Assembly (NCBI GenBank): GCA_015345905.1
Contig: JADDTR010000016.1
Coordinates: forward strand, 438,631 to 502,630
DNA from: Aotearoamyces nothofagi
Lineage: Eukaryota > Ascomycota > Leotiomycetes > Leotiales > Tympanidaceae
DNA length: 64,000 nucleotides
Direction: 5' to 3'
The position numbers were made by a program, and so were the translations under genes. Of this stretch, positions 33,891 to 43,995 are shown one piece after another. How positions within the stretch are numbered: the stretch's first letter is position 1; every line of letters starts with the position of its first letter. The notes under the pieces were generated by a model. That model saw only the letters and a program-made list of their open reading frames with translations. It did not search any database and was not told where the DNA came from.

Positions 33891-35141
33891 ATGGGTGCCC
33901 AAGACGTTCTAAGCCGGAAAACCGGTGTTATTGTCGGTGACGACGTGCTCAAGCTCTTCAACTACGCACAAGAGCACAACTTTGCCATCCCCGCTGTCGT
34001 GAGTTTTCAGCCTCTACGTCTATACTCCAAACACTCGTATTGACCTTTAAATTAATAGAACGTTACCTCTTCATCCACCGTCGTTGCCTGCCTCGAGGCT
34101 GCTCGCGATGCCAAGGCTCCAATCATCCTTCAAATGTCCCAAGGTGGAGCTGCTTACTTCGCTGGCAAGGTAGGAAAGTCCTATGCCTAATAATAGGGAC
34201 ACAGCTAATTTAATTCTACAGGGTGTTGCCAACGGCAAGCAAGAGGCCTCAATTGCAGGAGGTATTGCCGGTGCTCAGTACATCCGTTCCATTGCCCCTG
34301 CCTACGGAATCCCAGTTATTCTCCACACCGATCACTGCGCCAAGAAGCTACTTCCATGGTTGGATGGTCTTCTTGATGCTGATGAGAAGTACTTCGCTGA
34401 GCACGGCGAGCCTCTGTTCTCCAGCCACATGATCGATCTGAGCGAGGAGGATGTCGACTTCAACATCAAGACCACCGCCCAGTACCTCAAGCGTGCTGCA
34501 CCAATGAAGCAATGGCTTGAGATGGTAAGATTATTCATTTGTGGTTCTGTTTAACCCTGAGACTGACTGCTTTATTTTAGGAAATCGGTATCACCGGTGG
34601 AGAGGAGGATGGAGTTAACAACGAGGATGTTGACAACAACTCCCTTTACACTCAGCCAGAGGATATCCTTGCCATTTACAAGGCTTTGGCACCAATCTCG
34701 CCATATTTCTCTATCGCAGCAGGCTTCGGAAACTGCCACGGTGTTTACAAGCCAGGTAATGTCAAGCTTCACCCTGAGTTGCTCTCCAAGCATCAGAAGT
34801 TTGTTAAGGATGCCATTGGAGCCAAGGAGACCAAGCCAGTCTTCCTAGTCTTCCACGGTGGATCCGGATCAACCAAGAAGGAGTACAAGGATGCTATTTC
34901 ATATGGTGTCGTCAAGGTCAACCTCGACACCGATTTGCAGTTTGCATACCTCGCTGGTATCCGAGACTATGTCCTCAAGAAGAAGGATTACATCCTGACT
35001 CAAATTGGCAACCCAGAGGGAGCGGACAAGCCAAATAAGAAGTTCTTCGATCCCCGTGTTTGGGTTCGTGAGGGCGAGAAGACCATGTCTGCTCGTGTTC
35101 TTGAGGGACTTACTGACTTCAACACTGTTGGTCAACTATAA
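33891..35141 (+). CDS. FBA1: fructose-bisphosphate aldolase, class II
   Basis: Exons 33891-33998, 34059-34169, 34222-34524 and 34581-35141 encode 360 residues, the usual length of fungal class II aldolase. It cleaves fructose-1,6-bisphosphate into dihydroxyacetone phosphate and glyceraldehyde-3-phosphate in cytosolic glycolysis and gluconeogenesis. Visible motifs are LQMSQGGAAYFAGKG, HTDHCAKK with Asp110 and zinc-ligand His111, GITGGEEDGV (class II Glu-rich loop), GFGNCHGVYKPGNVKL with a zinc His, and VFHGGSGS with the last zinc His and phosphate-binding glycines. NLDTDLQFA follows as in yeast Fba1. All three introns are in phase 0. Codon use is strongly biased and the 5' leader is G-free, both consistent with high expression. 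Confidence 0.97.
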
Positions 35142-35642
35142 GTGCATATTTTCAATGAAGAAATTTGTGTTATCCTATAAGGTCTTAAGCCTGGACAAAA
35201 TACCAAGCAGGCAGTGCAAATAAATTAGGTAGCTGTGGCTGATGCTAAGAATGAAGTCCTCATTAGCTAAATGCAACAACATGAATAAGTGCGGTGAATT
35301 TCCATGCAGGGTGTGTCTTAGGTGTGTTGCGCGTCGCTTAGACAATCTTGCGACACGCGATTACCGTTCGTTCTTTGAACCAGCGGTAGCGGGTAGCACT
35401 GCCCTGTGGGCTCAGCGGGGATGTGACAGATGTGACAATTGAGACCAAAGGACAGCAGGCCAGACTCCATTCACCAACGCTTAGTTTACGTCGAAGATAT
35501 TGAATTTCTTGTTTACTCCCTAAACTTAATCCTAGACAGTCATTCCGACAGCATCTGTGAAAGGTACCTATCTGCCAAATATCGAGCTGTGCCAACCATT
35601 GAGCTGTGCCAACCATTCGCAAGATCACTCGGAAACGACAAG
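35142..35642. other. intergenic stretch, promoter of the OSBP gene
   Basis: The aldolase 3' flank and the leader of the Kes1-like gene. A short direct repeat AGCTGTGCCAACCATT occurs twice at 35583-35615. Nothing else is seen. Confidence 0.5.
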
Positions 35643-36970
35643 ATGTCTACCAAAGAAACTGAAGGAGGAAGTATCCCCCAGGCAGAGAAACAAGGGTGGG
35701 CCAGCTTCTTGAAGGTATGATTGTCAGCTTTGGACATTTTCCGCTCCCAAGTTAACACTGTTTTGTAGTCAATCACGTCGTTTAATGGCGACCTCTCCTC
35801 CTTGACTGCACCTCCCTTTATCCTCTCTTCAAAATCTCTCGTCGAATTCTCGTCATATTGGGGAGACCATCCAAGCATCATGGTTGCGCCTTCCAAAGAA
35901 AATGATCCTCAGAAGCGCGCATTGCTTGTTCTGAAATGGTTCCTGAGCACCCATAAGCAACAATATGCCAGCCGCAGCGAGAAGCTCGGAAACGAGAAAA
36001 AGCCCTTGAATCCTTTTCTGGGAGAATTATTCTTAGGCCACTGGAACGATGCAGCTGGTATTACAGAACTGATTTCTGAGCAAGTCAGGTTCGTGCTGTA
36101 ATGCCCCGCAACTTGCTGAACAGTGACTAATTATATATCTTCAGCCACCACCCGCCAGCTACCGCCTACTCGATCTACAACAAGGAACATGGAGTCTGGC
36201 TTGAAGGATACAACGCGCAGAAGGCGTCGTTCTCTCGCACAATCAATGTCAGGCAGATTGGCCATGCCGTATACAAGCTCCCTGCCTTCAACGAAACCTA
36301 CATCATCACTCTACCAAGCCTGCATATCGAAGGTCTCCTCTTTGCCTCACCATCTGTTGAACTGAACGACACGGCATATATCACAAGCACCAGTGGGTTC
36401 ACTGCCAAGATCGACTACAGCGGCAAAGGATGGATATCCGGAAAGAAGAATAGCTTTGTAGCAACCATGTATCGTACCGGGGAGAAGAAGACGCTCTACA
36501 CGGTCTCTGGTCAATGGTCGAAGTGCTTCGAGATTCGTGAAGGAAGTTCGAAGAGTGGGGCTCTCGTCGACGTATACGACGGAGATGCTTCACCTCCGAC
36601 CCCGCTTATTATCGCCCCGATTGAGAGCCAAGATCCAATGGAGTCACGACGTGCGTGGCAGAAGGTGGCTGTTGGCATTGCAGCTGGAGATATGGAGATG
36701 ACTGGGGTAGAGAAGAGTAAGATCGAAAACGAACAAAGAGCATTACGACAACAGGAACAGGCTGAGGGCAGGACATGGGAGCGGAGATATTTCTCAACCG
36801 TGGAGAAGGATCCGGTGCTGGACACTCTGGCTCCATTAATTGGGTTGGCCATCGATGCCGACAGGACAGGAGGAATCTGGAGGTTCGATCAGAAGAAGGC
36901 AGAGGCCGCTCAGGCGAAGAAGGCCTCATCGGGGCCACAAGCTCTACAGGAAGTTATGGTTGATTTGTAG
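35643..36970 (+). CDS. oxysterol-binding protein homologue, Kes1/Osh4 type
   Basis: Exons 35643-35714, 35769-36088 and 36145-36970 give 405 residues. The fingerprint EQVSHHPP is assembled exactly across the second splice (V130, S131 split, H132-H133). The N-terminal lid region ([28 protein letters not shown]) and [12 protein letters not shown] match short Osh4-type proteins without PH or ankyrin domains. These exchange sterol for phosphatidylinositol-4-phosphate between the endoplasmic reticulum and Golgi/trans-Golgi membranes. [15 protein letters not shown] and WERRYF are later conserved parts. The chosen ATG gives MSTKETEGG with the first exon of 24 codons. Confidence 0.95.
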
Positions 36971-37761
36971 TAGGCATACTCCTTTAATATGCACGCCTCT
37001 TTAATATGTACATTCGCAAAATCACAAGAGGCGAACCGGGATTCGATTCTTGTACCGGGTTAAAATAATAGATTTAATTATGCCAGAAAATCACAACTAC
37101 GATACTGTTCATTCGAGCCAAAAAAAAACTTTCCGTTGCGGAAACAATGCTTACCGGATTATACTGGTTGCAAATCTACCCAAGCCCCGTGTACTGGAAC
37201 AGCACATGTAATGGTGACGCCTTCTAGCCCAGATACATTTTAGAGCCTCAAAATGGTCTGAATACGTATAGTTTAGACATTAGAGCTCTTGTTAGGTGGC
37301 AAACTCTGATCAGCTATAGCCTTGCACAGATAAGATAAAAGCTGCGGTGACGGCTCAGGTTTTAGCGCGATCTCTAAAGTCAAGTCGCGGTGTCGCAAAG
37401 CCAACTTTGGACACGCACGCGCATCACAAAACGACATAACTATGCCCCCCAGAGTCCTGTCTCTTCTTCTTCTTCTCCTTCATAACCATTTCCCTCCTTA
37501 ACGCGCAGGTCAAACCAGCTTCACAACCCGATCCTCCGCGAATCATCAAGAGCCTTCATCTGTTGTTGACACTCGGGTCAAAGATCCATCACATCAAGTA
37601 CTTTTGTTAATTTTGACCTTCAGTTCTAACACAAGTCGAGTCGAGGACCATCGTCTGTTACTGGCGCTCCGTTCAAACACACAGCATATGAGACCCGTTC
37701 CTTCACGCATCACGTCAAGAATCTTTGTCTGTTGCTGACACTCGGTTTCTTGACAATAACA
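36971..37761. other. intergenic stretch with TTGCTGACACTCGG-type repeats
   Basis: This is the promoter of the gene at 37762. Imperfect direct repeats of a CATCTGTTGTTGACACTCGG-like unit occur at about 37556, 37648 (diverged) and 37726, linked by TCAAGAxTCTTTGT-type sequence. There is also a TTCTTC tract near 37465. No gene is supported. Confidence 0.5.
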
Positions 37762-40230
37762 ATGGCGACCTTCCCAGACCCATTTGCACCTGTCACCGCG
37801 CACAGCAACCTGGAAGATGAGCCTCCAATTCTAGTCCCGCGACAGTGGGGAACAAGAGCAAAAACTAGAAATACGTGGATGAGACGTATCTTGGTTCCTG
37901 ATGATGGCTCCGGATTCGACCCATTGGCTGATCCTTCAACTCCGCTACCCTCATTCGAACCCGAGTCACAACTGTGGGACGCCGACCTTGACTTTGATGC
38001 GCGGTCACTCCAGATTTCTACCAGTCCTCAGTTACAGATTCGAAATACAAAACTTGAAGAGATCAGAGCTAGGGAGATTGAATATCTTGGCAAGCGTGCC
38101 ATGGCTAGCAGCAGGTTGGAAGAGATACGAGGACGAAACTCGGAAGAAAGATCAGTATCGCCGGAGATACGACCAGTATCACGGGAAGAGCAATCGATAT
38201 CCCCGGCTAAGAGATCAGTATCATCAGACGAACAATCAGTATCGTCGGAAGATACTAGGGAAGCTAGACGAGGAACTCTTGGACTACCTTCTCTCAGAAA
38301 CCCTTATCGGAAACCGCGTGTTCTCCCGAGAACTATGTTACCGTATTCCGATATGCCTCTTGTGGGAGATCGCTGGACGGTTGACAGGCCCTCACTAGCA
38401 ACGTTCCGTTATAAGACCCGAGTTCGATCATTATCTGACTTATCAGATGCTTCAAATATTCCTGTGGAAAATCCACTGAGTACGGCATCCCCAGCCGAGA
38501 GGCCTTCGACGTCGTCTTCTCTAGGAAGCTCCCGGCTCTCGTCTGAATCTATCAAGGCGGCTCTGACCCCAGGGAAACGTGCGCCAAGAAGATTGTCGCC
38601 GCAAGCTACCAGGGTAGCCAAGACTCCTGACAGGAAGCCATTGATGAAAGGGAAAGAGTTTATTATAAAACCAGAAGTTGCAAAAGCAGCTGAGAACGAA
38701 GAGTTAGAAAGGCCTTCCCAGGTGAATTCACAGGAAGTACTTTCATCAAAAGCTATCAATATAGCATCGCAGCCTTGCCGGAACTCGCCAATGGAAGGGA
38801 AAGAGTGTATTATAACACTAGAAGCTGCGAAGTCAGCTGAGAATGAAGAGCCAATAGATACTTCACAAGGAAATTCACAGGAAAGACTTTCGTTGGAAGC
38901 TATCAAACCAGCCTTGGCGCCAAAGCGTTCGCCAGGTACATTTAACAAAACCACAACGGAATCTTCCCGCTCTCACTTGGTGGAAATTACAAATCCGTTG
39001 AAAGTGGCTTTGAAGGAAGCCCTTACTAAGGGGGCATCAACAGCATCTACAACTCAGGAGAATGCCATAGAAAATGGAGAGAAGGGTTATCGACCAGGGC
39101 ACAAACGCGATGATTCCTGGGAAAATCTCCGGAGACTGGCGCGGATAGTCAGTGCCAGTCCAAGTCCAGCTGTCATTAGGCATGACGAGAGGCCCTCAGA
39201 AGTGTCTTCAACACAGGCCGATACTCACGGTAAACGACTAAGTGCCACAAGTACCCCTCCAAAGTCAGATGTCGACCCAGAGGAACGGATTGCTGCTGAA
39301 GCATCGCTTTTTGAAATCCCAGATAGTAAGTCTGAACGCAACTCTATACGAGCACCTTCTCCTATCGAAGAGAACCATATAGATGAGACGCCACGCCCCT
39401 CGCGCGACCCTCTCTCATTTCCAACACCTGTAGTGACAGGTGCATATGTCGACACACCAGCAACTACTGTCCGTCATCCCAAGATTGCACGTTCAGCCTC
39501 ACCTCTTCTAGAACCTGTTCCACGAGGAAGACCAACACTCAAGAACACAGCTGTTCTGACAAATGTCAAAGATGACCTTAGACAAATCAAGCGAGAAGCG
39601 GAGGACTCTACTGATGATTCTAATGAGGAACCACTCACATCTAACTATACAGATGTGGAATTGGATCTGGAGGGAGAAAATCCACTTTTGACGGAGCGGG
39701 AGCGCCAACGAAGAATGGAGATACAAGCATATAAACGCATGGGCAAGAGACTAAAGACAGGCCTTTCAAGTATACGTGACGCGAAGCGTGGTATTGAACG
39801 CCTCGAAGATCGTGTCTCAGTGGGTCCGGAAGAAGCTGTGTGCTACATTTCCATTCCTATGCTAAGGCTCTTCTCATGGGATAATACCCGGTGGTGGGGA
39901 ATCCGGCTTACCTGGCTCGGGTTCCTTGTTGCACTATCCTGTACCTGGTATGTGAGCGAAAGCATCACATGCTCGTACATCTGCCATCCGTTATTTGCAT
40001 CAACCGACGTCGCGTGGTCTATACACGACCCATTCTGGGGATGGGCGTTGCCCACACTGGCCGATCGCTGGCTAGGAGGAACGCTGTCTTTTTTCGCCAG
40101 CATAGCTATATGGCTGTGGGGCGCATGCACTGCCTACTTCACGGGCGATTCTGGAGAAATACCTGCCCCTCCGCCCGCGTGGACCGAGGGCAGCATGTGG
40201 GATGACGAAACGCTAGATGGTCTCCCCTAG
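37762..40230 (+). CDS. disordered protein with C-terminal membrane segments
   Basis: A single exon encodes 822 residues from the ATG giving MATFPDPFAPV. About 690 residues are Ser/Arg/Glu-rich and disordered. They include short REEQS/RSVSSDEQSVSSE repeats near residues 135-170 and a diverged 49-residue tandem duplication (38644-38790 and 38791-38937; units start MKGKEF and MEGKEC). A basic helical piece (RERQRRMEIQAYKRMGKRLKTGL) follows. The C-terminal 125 residues hold two likely membrane helices (GIRLTWLGFLVALSCTWYV and GTLSFFASIAIWLWGACTAYF) with cysteines and tryptophans, ending in an acidic tail. The layout suggests an organelle- or nuclear-envelope membrane protein with a long cytosolic arm. 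I do not recognise a family. Confidence 0.75.
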   Translation: MATFPDPFAPVTAHSNLEDEPPILVPRQWGTRAKTRNTWMRRILVPDDGSGFDPLADPSTPLPSFEPESQLWDADLDFDARSLQISTSPQLQIRNTKLEEIRAREIEYLGKRAMASSRLEEIRGRNSEERSVSPEIRPVSREEQSISPAKRSVSSDEQSVSSEDTREARRGTLGLPSLRNPYRKPRVLPRTMLPYSDMPLVGDRWTVDRPSLATFRYKTRVRSLSDLSDASNIPVENPLSTASPAERPSTSSSLGSSRLSSESIKAALTPGKRAPRRLSPQATRVAKTPDRKPLMKGKEFIIKPEVAKAAENEELERPSQVNSQEVLSSKAINIASQPCRNSPMEGKECIITLEAAKSAENEEPIDTSQGNSQERLSLEAIKPALAPKRSPGTFNKTTTESSRSHLVEITNPLKVALKEALTKGASTASTTQENAIENGEKGYRPGHKRDDSWENLRRLARIVSASPSPAVIRHDERPSEVSSTQADTHGKRLSATSTPPKSDVDPEERIAAEASLFEIPDSKSERNSIRAPSPIEENHIDETPRPSRDPLSFPTPVVTGAYVDTPATTVRHPKIARSASPLLEPVPRGRPTLKNTAVLTNVKDDLRQIKREAEDSTDDSNEEPLTSNYTDVELDLEGENPLLTERERQRRMEIQAYKRMGKRLKTGLSSIRDAKRGIERLEDRVSVGPEEAVCYISIPMLRLFSWDNTRWWGIRLTWLGFLVALSCTWYVSESITCSYICHPLFASTDVAWSIHDPFWGWALPTLADRWLGGTLSFFASIAIWLWGACTAYFTGDSGEIPAPPPAWTEGSMWDDETLDGLP

Positions 40231-41243
40231 CACGCTCAAACCTGTTTGGATATTGTCTGCTAAACGGCCTGCTGGACTTTTGATCTTCTATCATCATATC
40301 ACTGGATAATGAAATGGCGCGTTTCTGGAGCACTGGATTCTCCCTTTTTTTTTCTTTTTTTTTTGCATCCCCTTAACTTTTGGATGAGCGTAGCATAGCG
40401 AACGAGATTCTGCGGGCGCTTTAGACTAGTCTGTATACCCTAGCATCTGGTGGCGGTGTTGTCAATGTCAATGTGAACTACGCCCCTCTCGTGGTATTCC
40501 CGCTCGTGACCGTGCCGCGTCGTTGGCCTGCCCGAGTAAGAGCGCGGAGAGAGTAGGGTAACAGGCAGCCCAGGCGGGGTTTCCGCCCTCGTCTCGCATG
40601 TAGGGAGGTGCGGTTTCTCCTGGGGTGTGGATTCCCCCCCCATCTCGGGCAGCCAGGCTCTCCCCGTCCCCAGTCTGCTGCCGCACAGGTCGCAAAGCTG
40701 TCTGTAGCCCAGCCCGGTCCGGATTTGACTCGTTTTGTTTGCGCAGGGACTTCGAGTTTATCGAAATGGGAGTGTTACACATTCACACACACAGCACGCT
40801 CACAGTACACTCAAAAGCACCAATTCCAAAAAACTCATCATCAGAGCAGAGTTTGACAGCCATTGTACAATACCAATACTTCACATCCGGTCAACACCAA
40901 CCACATATCATGTACTGTACAATACACTATTAATACTAGAAAAAAATTGCACTCATTCCATTCCCTTCCCCTTTCCTTCCTTTCCCGAGCCCATACCCCC
41001 CGCCGAGTCCGACCTAGCCAACCCTATCAATCTACCAACCCTACCCCCCAAAACAGCCAGCCAGTATTGCTGATATGATATGATATGATAAACCCCGCCT
41101 TTCGATCCAATCCGCACCAATCACCATTTTTAGTCCAATTCGTTCGCGGCGGTAAATTGCACTCACTCACTCCTAAAAAAAAAATCCTGAGATGGGACTT
41201 TGAAATGGCAGTGATGTGTGTGGGATGCAGAGGAAGAGATAAT
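40231..41243. other. intergenic stretch
   Basis: Two genes converge here. It contains T8/T9 tracts at about 40348-40362, an A7-A9 run near 41176 and a TATGA pentamer repeat at 41074-41090. No gene is supported. Confidence 0.5.
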
Positions 41244-42474
41244 CTAAGAATTTCTTTGGCTTCGTGTGCGTCTCTCTGATTTGCCTACGGCGGGGATTTT
41301 CTTCTCCTTTTTGGAGACGGGCTTCTTCTCTCCGTTGACGGCGGCCTTGGGACGTCCGCGTGCTTTCTTCTCTGGGATGGCAGTGCTATCATCTGTCTTC
41401 TGCTTTTTGGCGTCTTGCTCGTCGTCAAAGTTTTTAGCTTCATCGTCATCGTCGTCGGCCTTTCGCTTTTGGCCTGTCTTAGCTACGACTTCGCCTCCTT
41501 GCTTATCACCATTGGTGTCCTTCTTCTCTTCTTGCGCGACAACGCTTGCTTCTGTCTTGTCCACTGTTTTTTGTTCCACCTTTTCTTCAGGCTTGTCACC
41601 GTTCGTCTCTACCTTTTCCTCCTGTTTATCAACGTTCACTTCTGCCTTGGCCTCTGGCTCTGGTTCTGGTGCTGCCAATGGTTCTGGCTCCGGCGCTGAA
41701 ATTGGCTTTGGTGCTGCCACTGGTTCTGGCTCCGGTACTGAAACTAGCTCTGGTGCTGCCAGTGGTTCTGGCTCCGGTACTGAAATTGGCTCTGGTGCTG
41801 CCAGTGGTTCTGGCTCCGGTACTGAAATTGGCTCTGGTGCTGCCAGTGGCTCTGGCCCCGGCGCTGAAATCAGCTCTGGTGCTGCCAACGGCTCTGGCTC
41901 CGGTGCTGAAATTGGCTCTGGTGCTGCCAACGGCTCTGGCTCCGGCGCTGAACTTGGCTCTGGGACCGGCGCTACCTTGTCGTTGTTCTCAACCTTCTTT
42001 TCTTCCTCCATATTTGTGAAGGAGTAGTCTGAATCCTTAGACTCAACGTTCAGCTCGGTGGAAAGCATGCTGACATCGTTTCCAGGCTGTTCAGTATGGA
42101 CGGCAGGGCTGTACAAGTCGCCTGTTTTTGTGATTTCATTGTATTGATGGCTTGCTGCAGGATATTCGCCAGCTTTGTCTTCGACTGCAGCTCCTTCAAG
42201 GTAGTTGCCATTCAAGTTCCCGTAGACTTGTATCTGTTAGCTATGCGCCTCATGGGGCGGGGAGCGCGTAAGGGTGTATTGCATGGGAGTGACATAAAGC
42301 CAATGGCAGAGAGAAAAAGCCAGCGACCATTGGAGAATAGTTGTACTCTATAAAGGCACAACACCAGACAGGAACAAGAGGCAGTTCTGGCGCAGAAAAC
42401 ATAGCAATGCTTCGCGTTTTGAGAAAGAGAATCGACTCACCCTTGCCAGCTTCTTCGACCCTGTCACCGAACAT
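41244..42474 (-). CDS. acidic nuclear protein with AT-hook-like motif and PEPEP repeats
   Basis: Exons 42474-42441 and 42226-41244 give 338 residues. The first exon codes only [11 protein letters not shown]; a 214-bp intron (GTGAGT...ACAAG) joins it to [13 protein letters not shown] 14-residue repeat ([14 protein letters not shown] and variants) is present seven times in the middle of the protein. After it come acidic and Lys-rich segments ([17 protein letters not shown]), a bipartite-like basic region, and [10 protein letters not shown], which contains the RGRP core of an AT-hook. The C-terminus is basic (KKEKKIP...RRTRSQRNS). This points to a DNA- or chromatin-associated nuclear protein. 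No domain beyond the single AT-hook-like core is visible. Confidence 0.75.
41660..41955. repeat. 42-bp coding minisatellite, seven copies
   Basis: Seven copies of a 42-bp unit encode the 14-residue PEPEP repeat of the AT-hook-like protein. Copies differ by a few substitutions (Ala/Val/Gly at one site, PEP/ELI/KPI at another), and all keep the frame. Confidence 0.9.
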
Positions 42475-43995
42475 GATGATGACGTAGGAGGGTATAGTCT
42501 CTGGAGAATTTCAAGACGGGGATTATGGACGGAGGACAGAATTGCGCGTGGTGCGATCTTAGAGATGTATAAGCAATGTATGCGCCGCAGAAGATGATGG
42601 GATGCCGTACAGAGTGTCGTTATGAGGAGGGGAAGCAGTGAAGTCGAGAAGAGGTGGGAAGCGGAGCCCAGTAATAGCATGCAGGCACTTCCTTGCCTAA
42701 GGTAGGCCTAAGTAAGTGGCTCCGTTCCGTGCCTGAGGGAGACGGAAGGGGTGGGAAGGGCTGTTTACTCGTTAGGGGCCGTCCAGGACAGCTTCAGGGC
42801 AGTTCAGGGCTGTTCAGGGCTGTTCAGGGCCGTCCAGGGCCGTCCAGGGCCGTTCCCAGGCGTGGCGGAGTGGAGTCGGTCCTCAGGAACCCTTTTTTTT
42901 TTCTTCTTCCTCCTCCTCCTGGATGGGGCCATGAACTCATGCGGCCACGGGTGCGGGTGGAGCAGAAACAGCCGGACGCAGCCAGACGCACTCCAGCCAC
43001 ACCCTGTCTCTTCAGCGAGGGCGCCAGAGCCGGAGCCAGAGCCGGCCCGGAGGCTGCGCTCACACCACGTCGCTGCTTCGGGCACGGGCTGTGGGGGAGC
43101 TGTGGCTTGCTGCTCTGTCGCTCTGTGGCTCTGTCGCGCTGTGGCTCTCCGCCAGCTGCTGCCTGATCTCTCTGCCTGACGGCTCGACCTTCCTCGCGTG
43201 GACACTGTAGTACTCGTACAGTCCCTGCTCTCCTGCCCTGCCCCGAGGCTCCTTATTTATACTCTCACTACTCCCACCACTCTCACCCTCCACGCAATGC
43301 AACGTTCTCTACGCCGTCCACTTGCGCCAACGCGTAACGGCAGCCCGTTTACTAAAGTCCCCTATGCCTCGCCCACAGCTAGGTGCGCAGGCGGTGCGAG
43401 AACCACTCCTATCTCCGTGGCAACGACGCGACTTCTGGCCGCCGACTCGACTTGATGCCCTAGGAATGTCATGCATCGTCATATCCGCTGCGATAGGACT
43501 GCCGTACAGAACAGTACATATGATACGAGTAATGCGGCTATGTGGCTCTGCGGACTATGGCGATTAGTGGGTCTCGTCGATTGAATTCCACAAGAACCCA
43601 CTAATGCAGGCCAAGACGTCCTTCCAGGTCCTCCGGCCCTCGCATCCCTCACTTCACCTCCGTGTCGTCATGAAACTCCTCCGGCTTGATGGTGATGTGA
43701 TGCACTCACTCGTTAAGCGGGCAGGCCGTTGCAGTACCGGCACGTGCTTTCCTACGTGATGCCAGTTCCATTTCATTTGTAAATATCTACCTACGTGCAA
43801 GTCATAATCGCGCCCTTCCGAAGTGCCAGCCCAGGAGGGACGCAAACCAGGCTTCTGACTAGCTATCCTTGTAAATGCTATTGCCCAGACTCCATTCCGA
43901 CTCATCCCAACAGCTTCATCGTCTCTCGACGTAGCAAATCCAGTCAACTCCCTTCCCAAAAAATACATCTGTACTATGCCCTTGTCTGAATCCAT
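42475..43995. other. GC-rich intergenic region with 10-bp repeat
   Basis: About 1.5 kb. It holds a 10-bp minisatellite (TTCAGGGCTG and variants) at 42791-42856, a T10 run at 42892-42901, and GC-rich sequence up to 43200. Open frames on both strands overlap and are compositionally repetitive, so I call no gene. Confidence 0.5.
42791..42856. repeat. 10-bp tandem repeat
   Basis: Six to seven copies of a TTCAGGGCTG / TCCAGGGCCG decamer, upstream of the AT-hook-like gene. Confidence 0.9.

Noticed and set aside
37020-37075. TTCGATTC flanked by G/C-rich bases, resembling a tRNA T-arm
   Set aside because: No acceptor, D or anticodon stem can be folded around it. The GGTTCAAAT at about 33426 was rejected for the same reason.
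41266-42027. A 253-codon plus-strand frame (Gly/Ser repeat) over the AT-hook-like gene
   Set aside because: It is the antisense reading of the 42-bp minisatellite. The minus strand has the spliced start and the RGRP motif.
42693-43205. Overlapping 130-157-codon frames in the GC-rich region
   Set aside because: They derive from the 10-bp repeat and high GC. No domain, and the frames conflict with one another.
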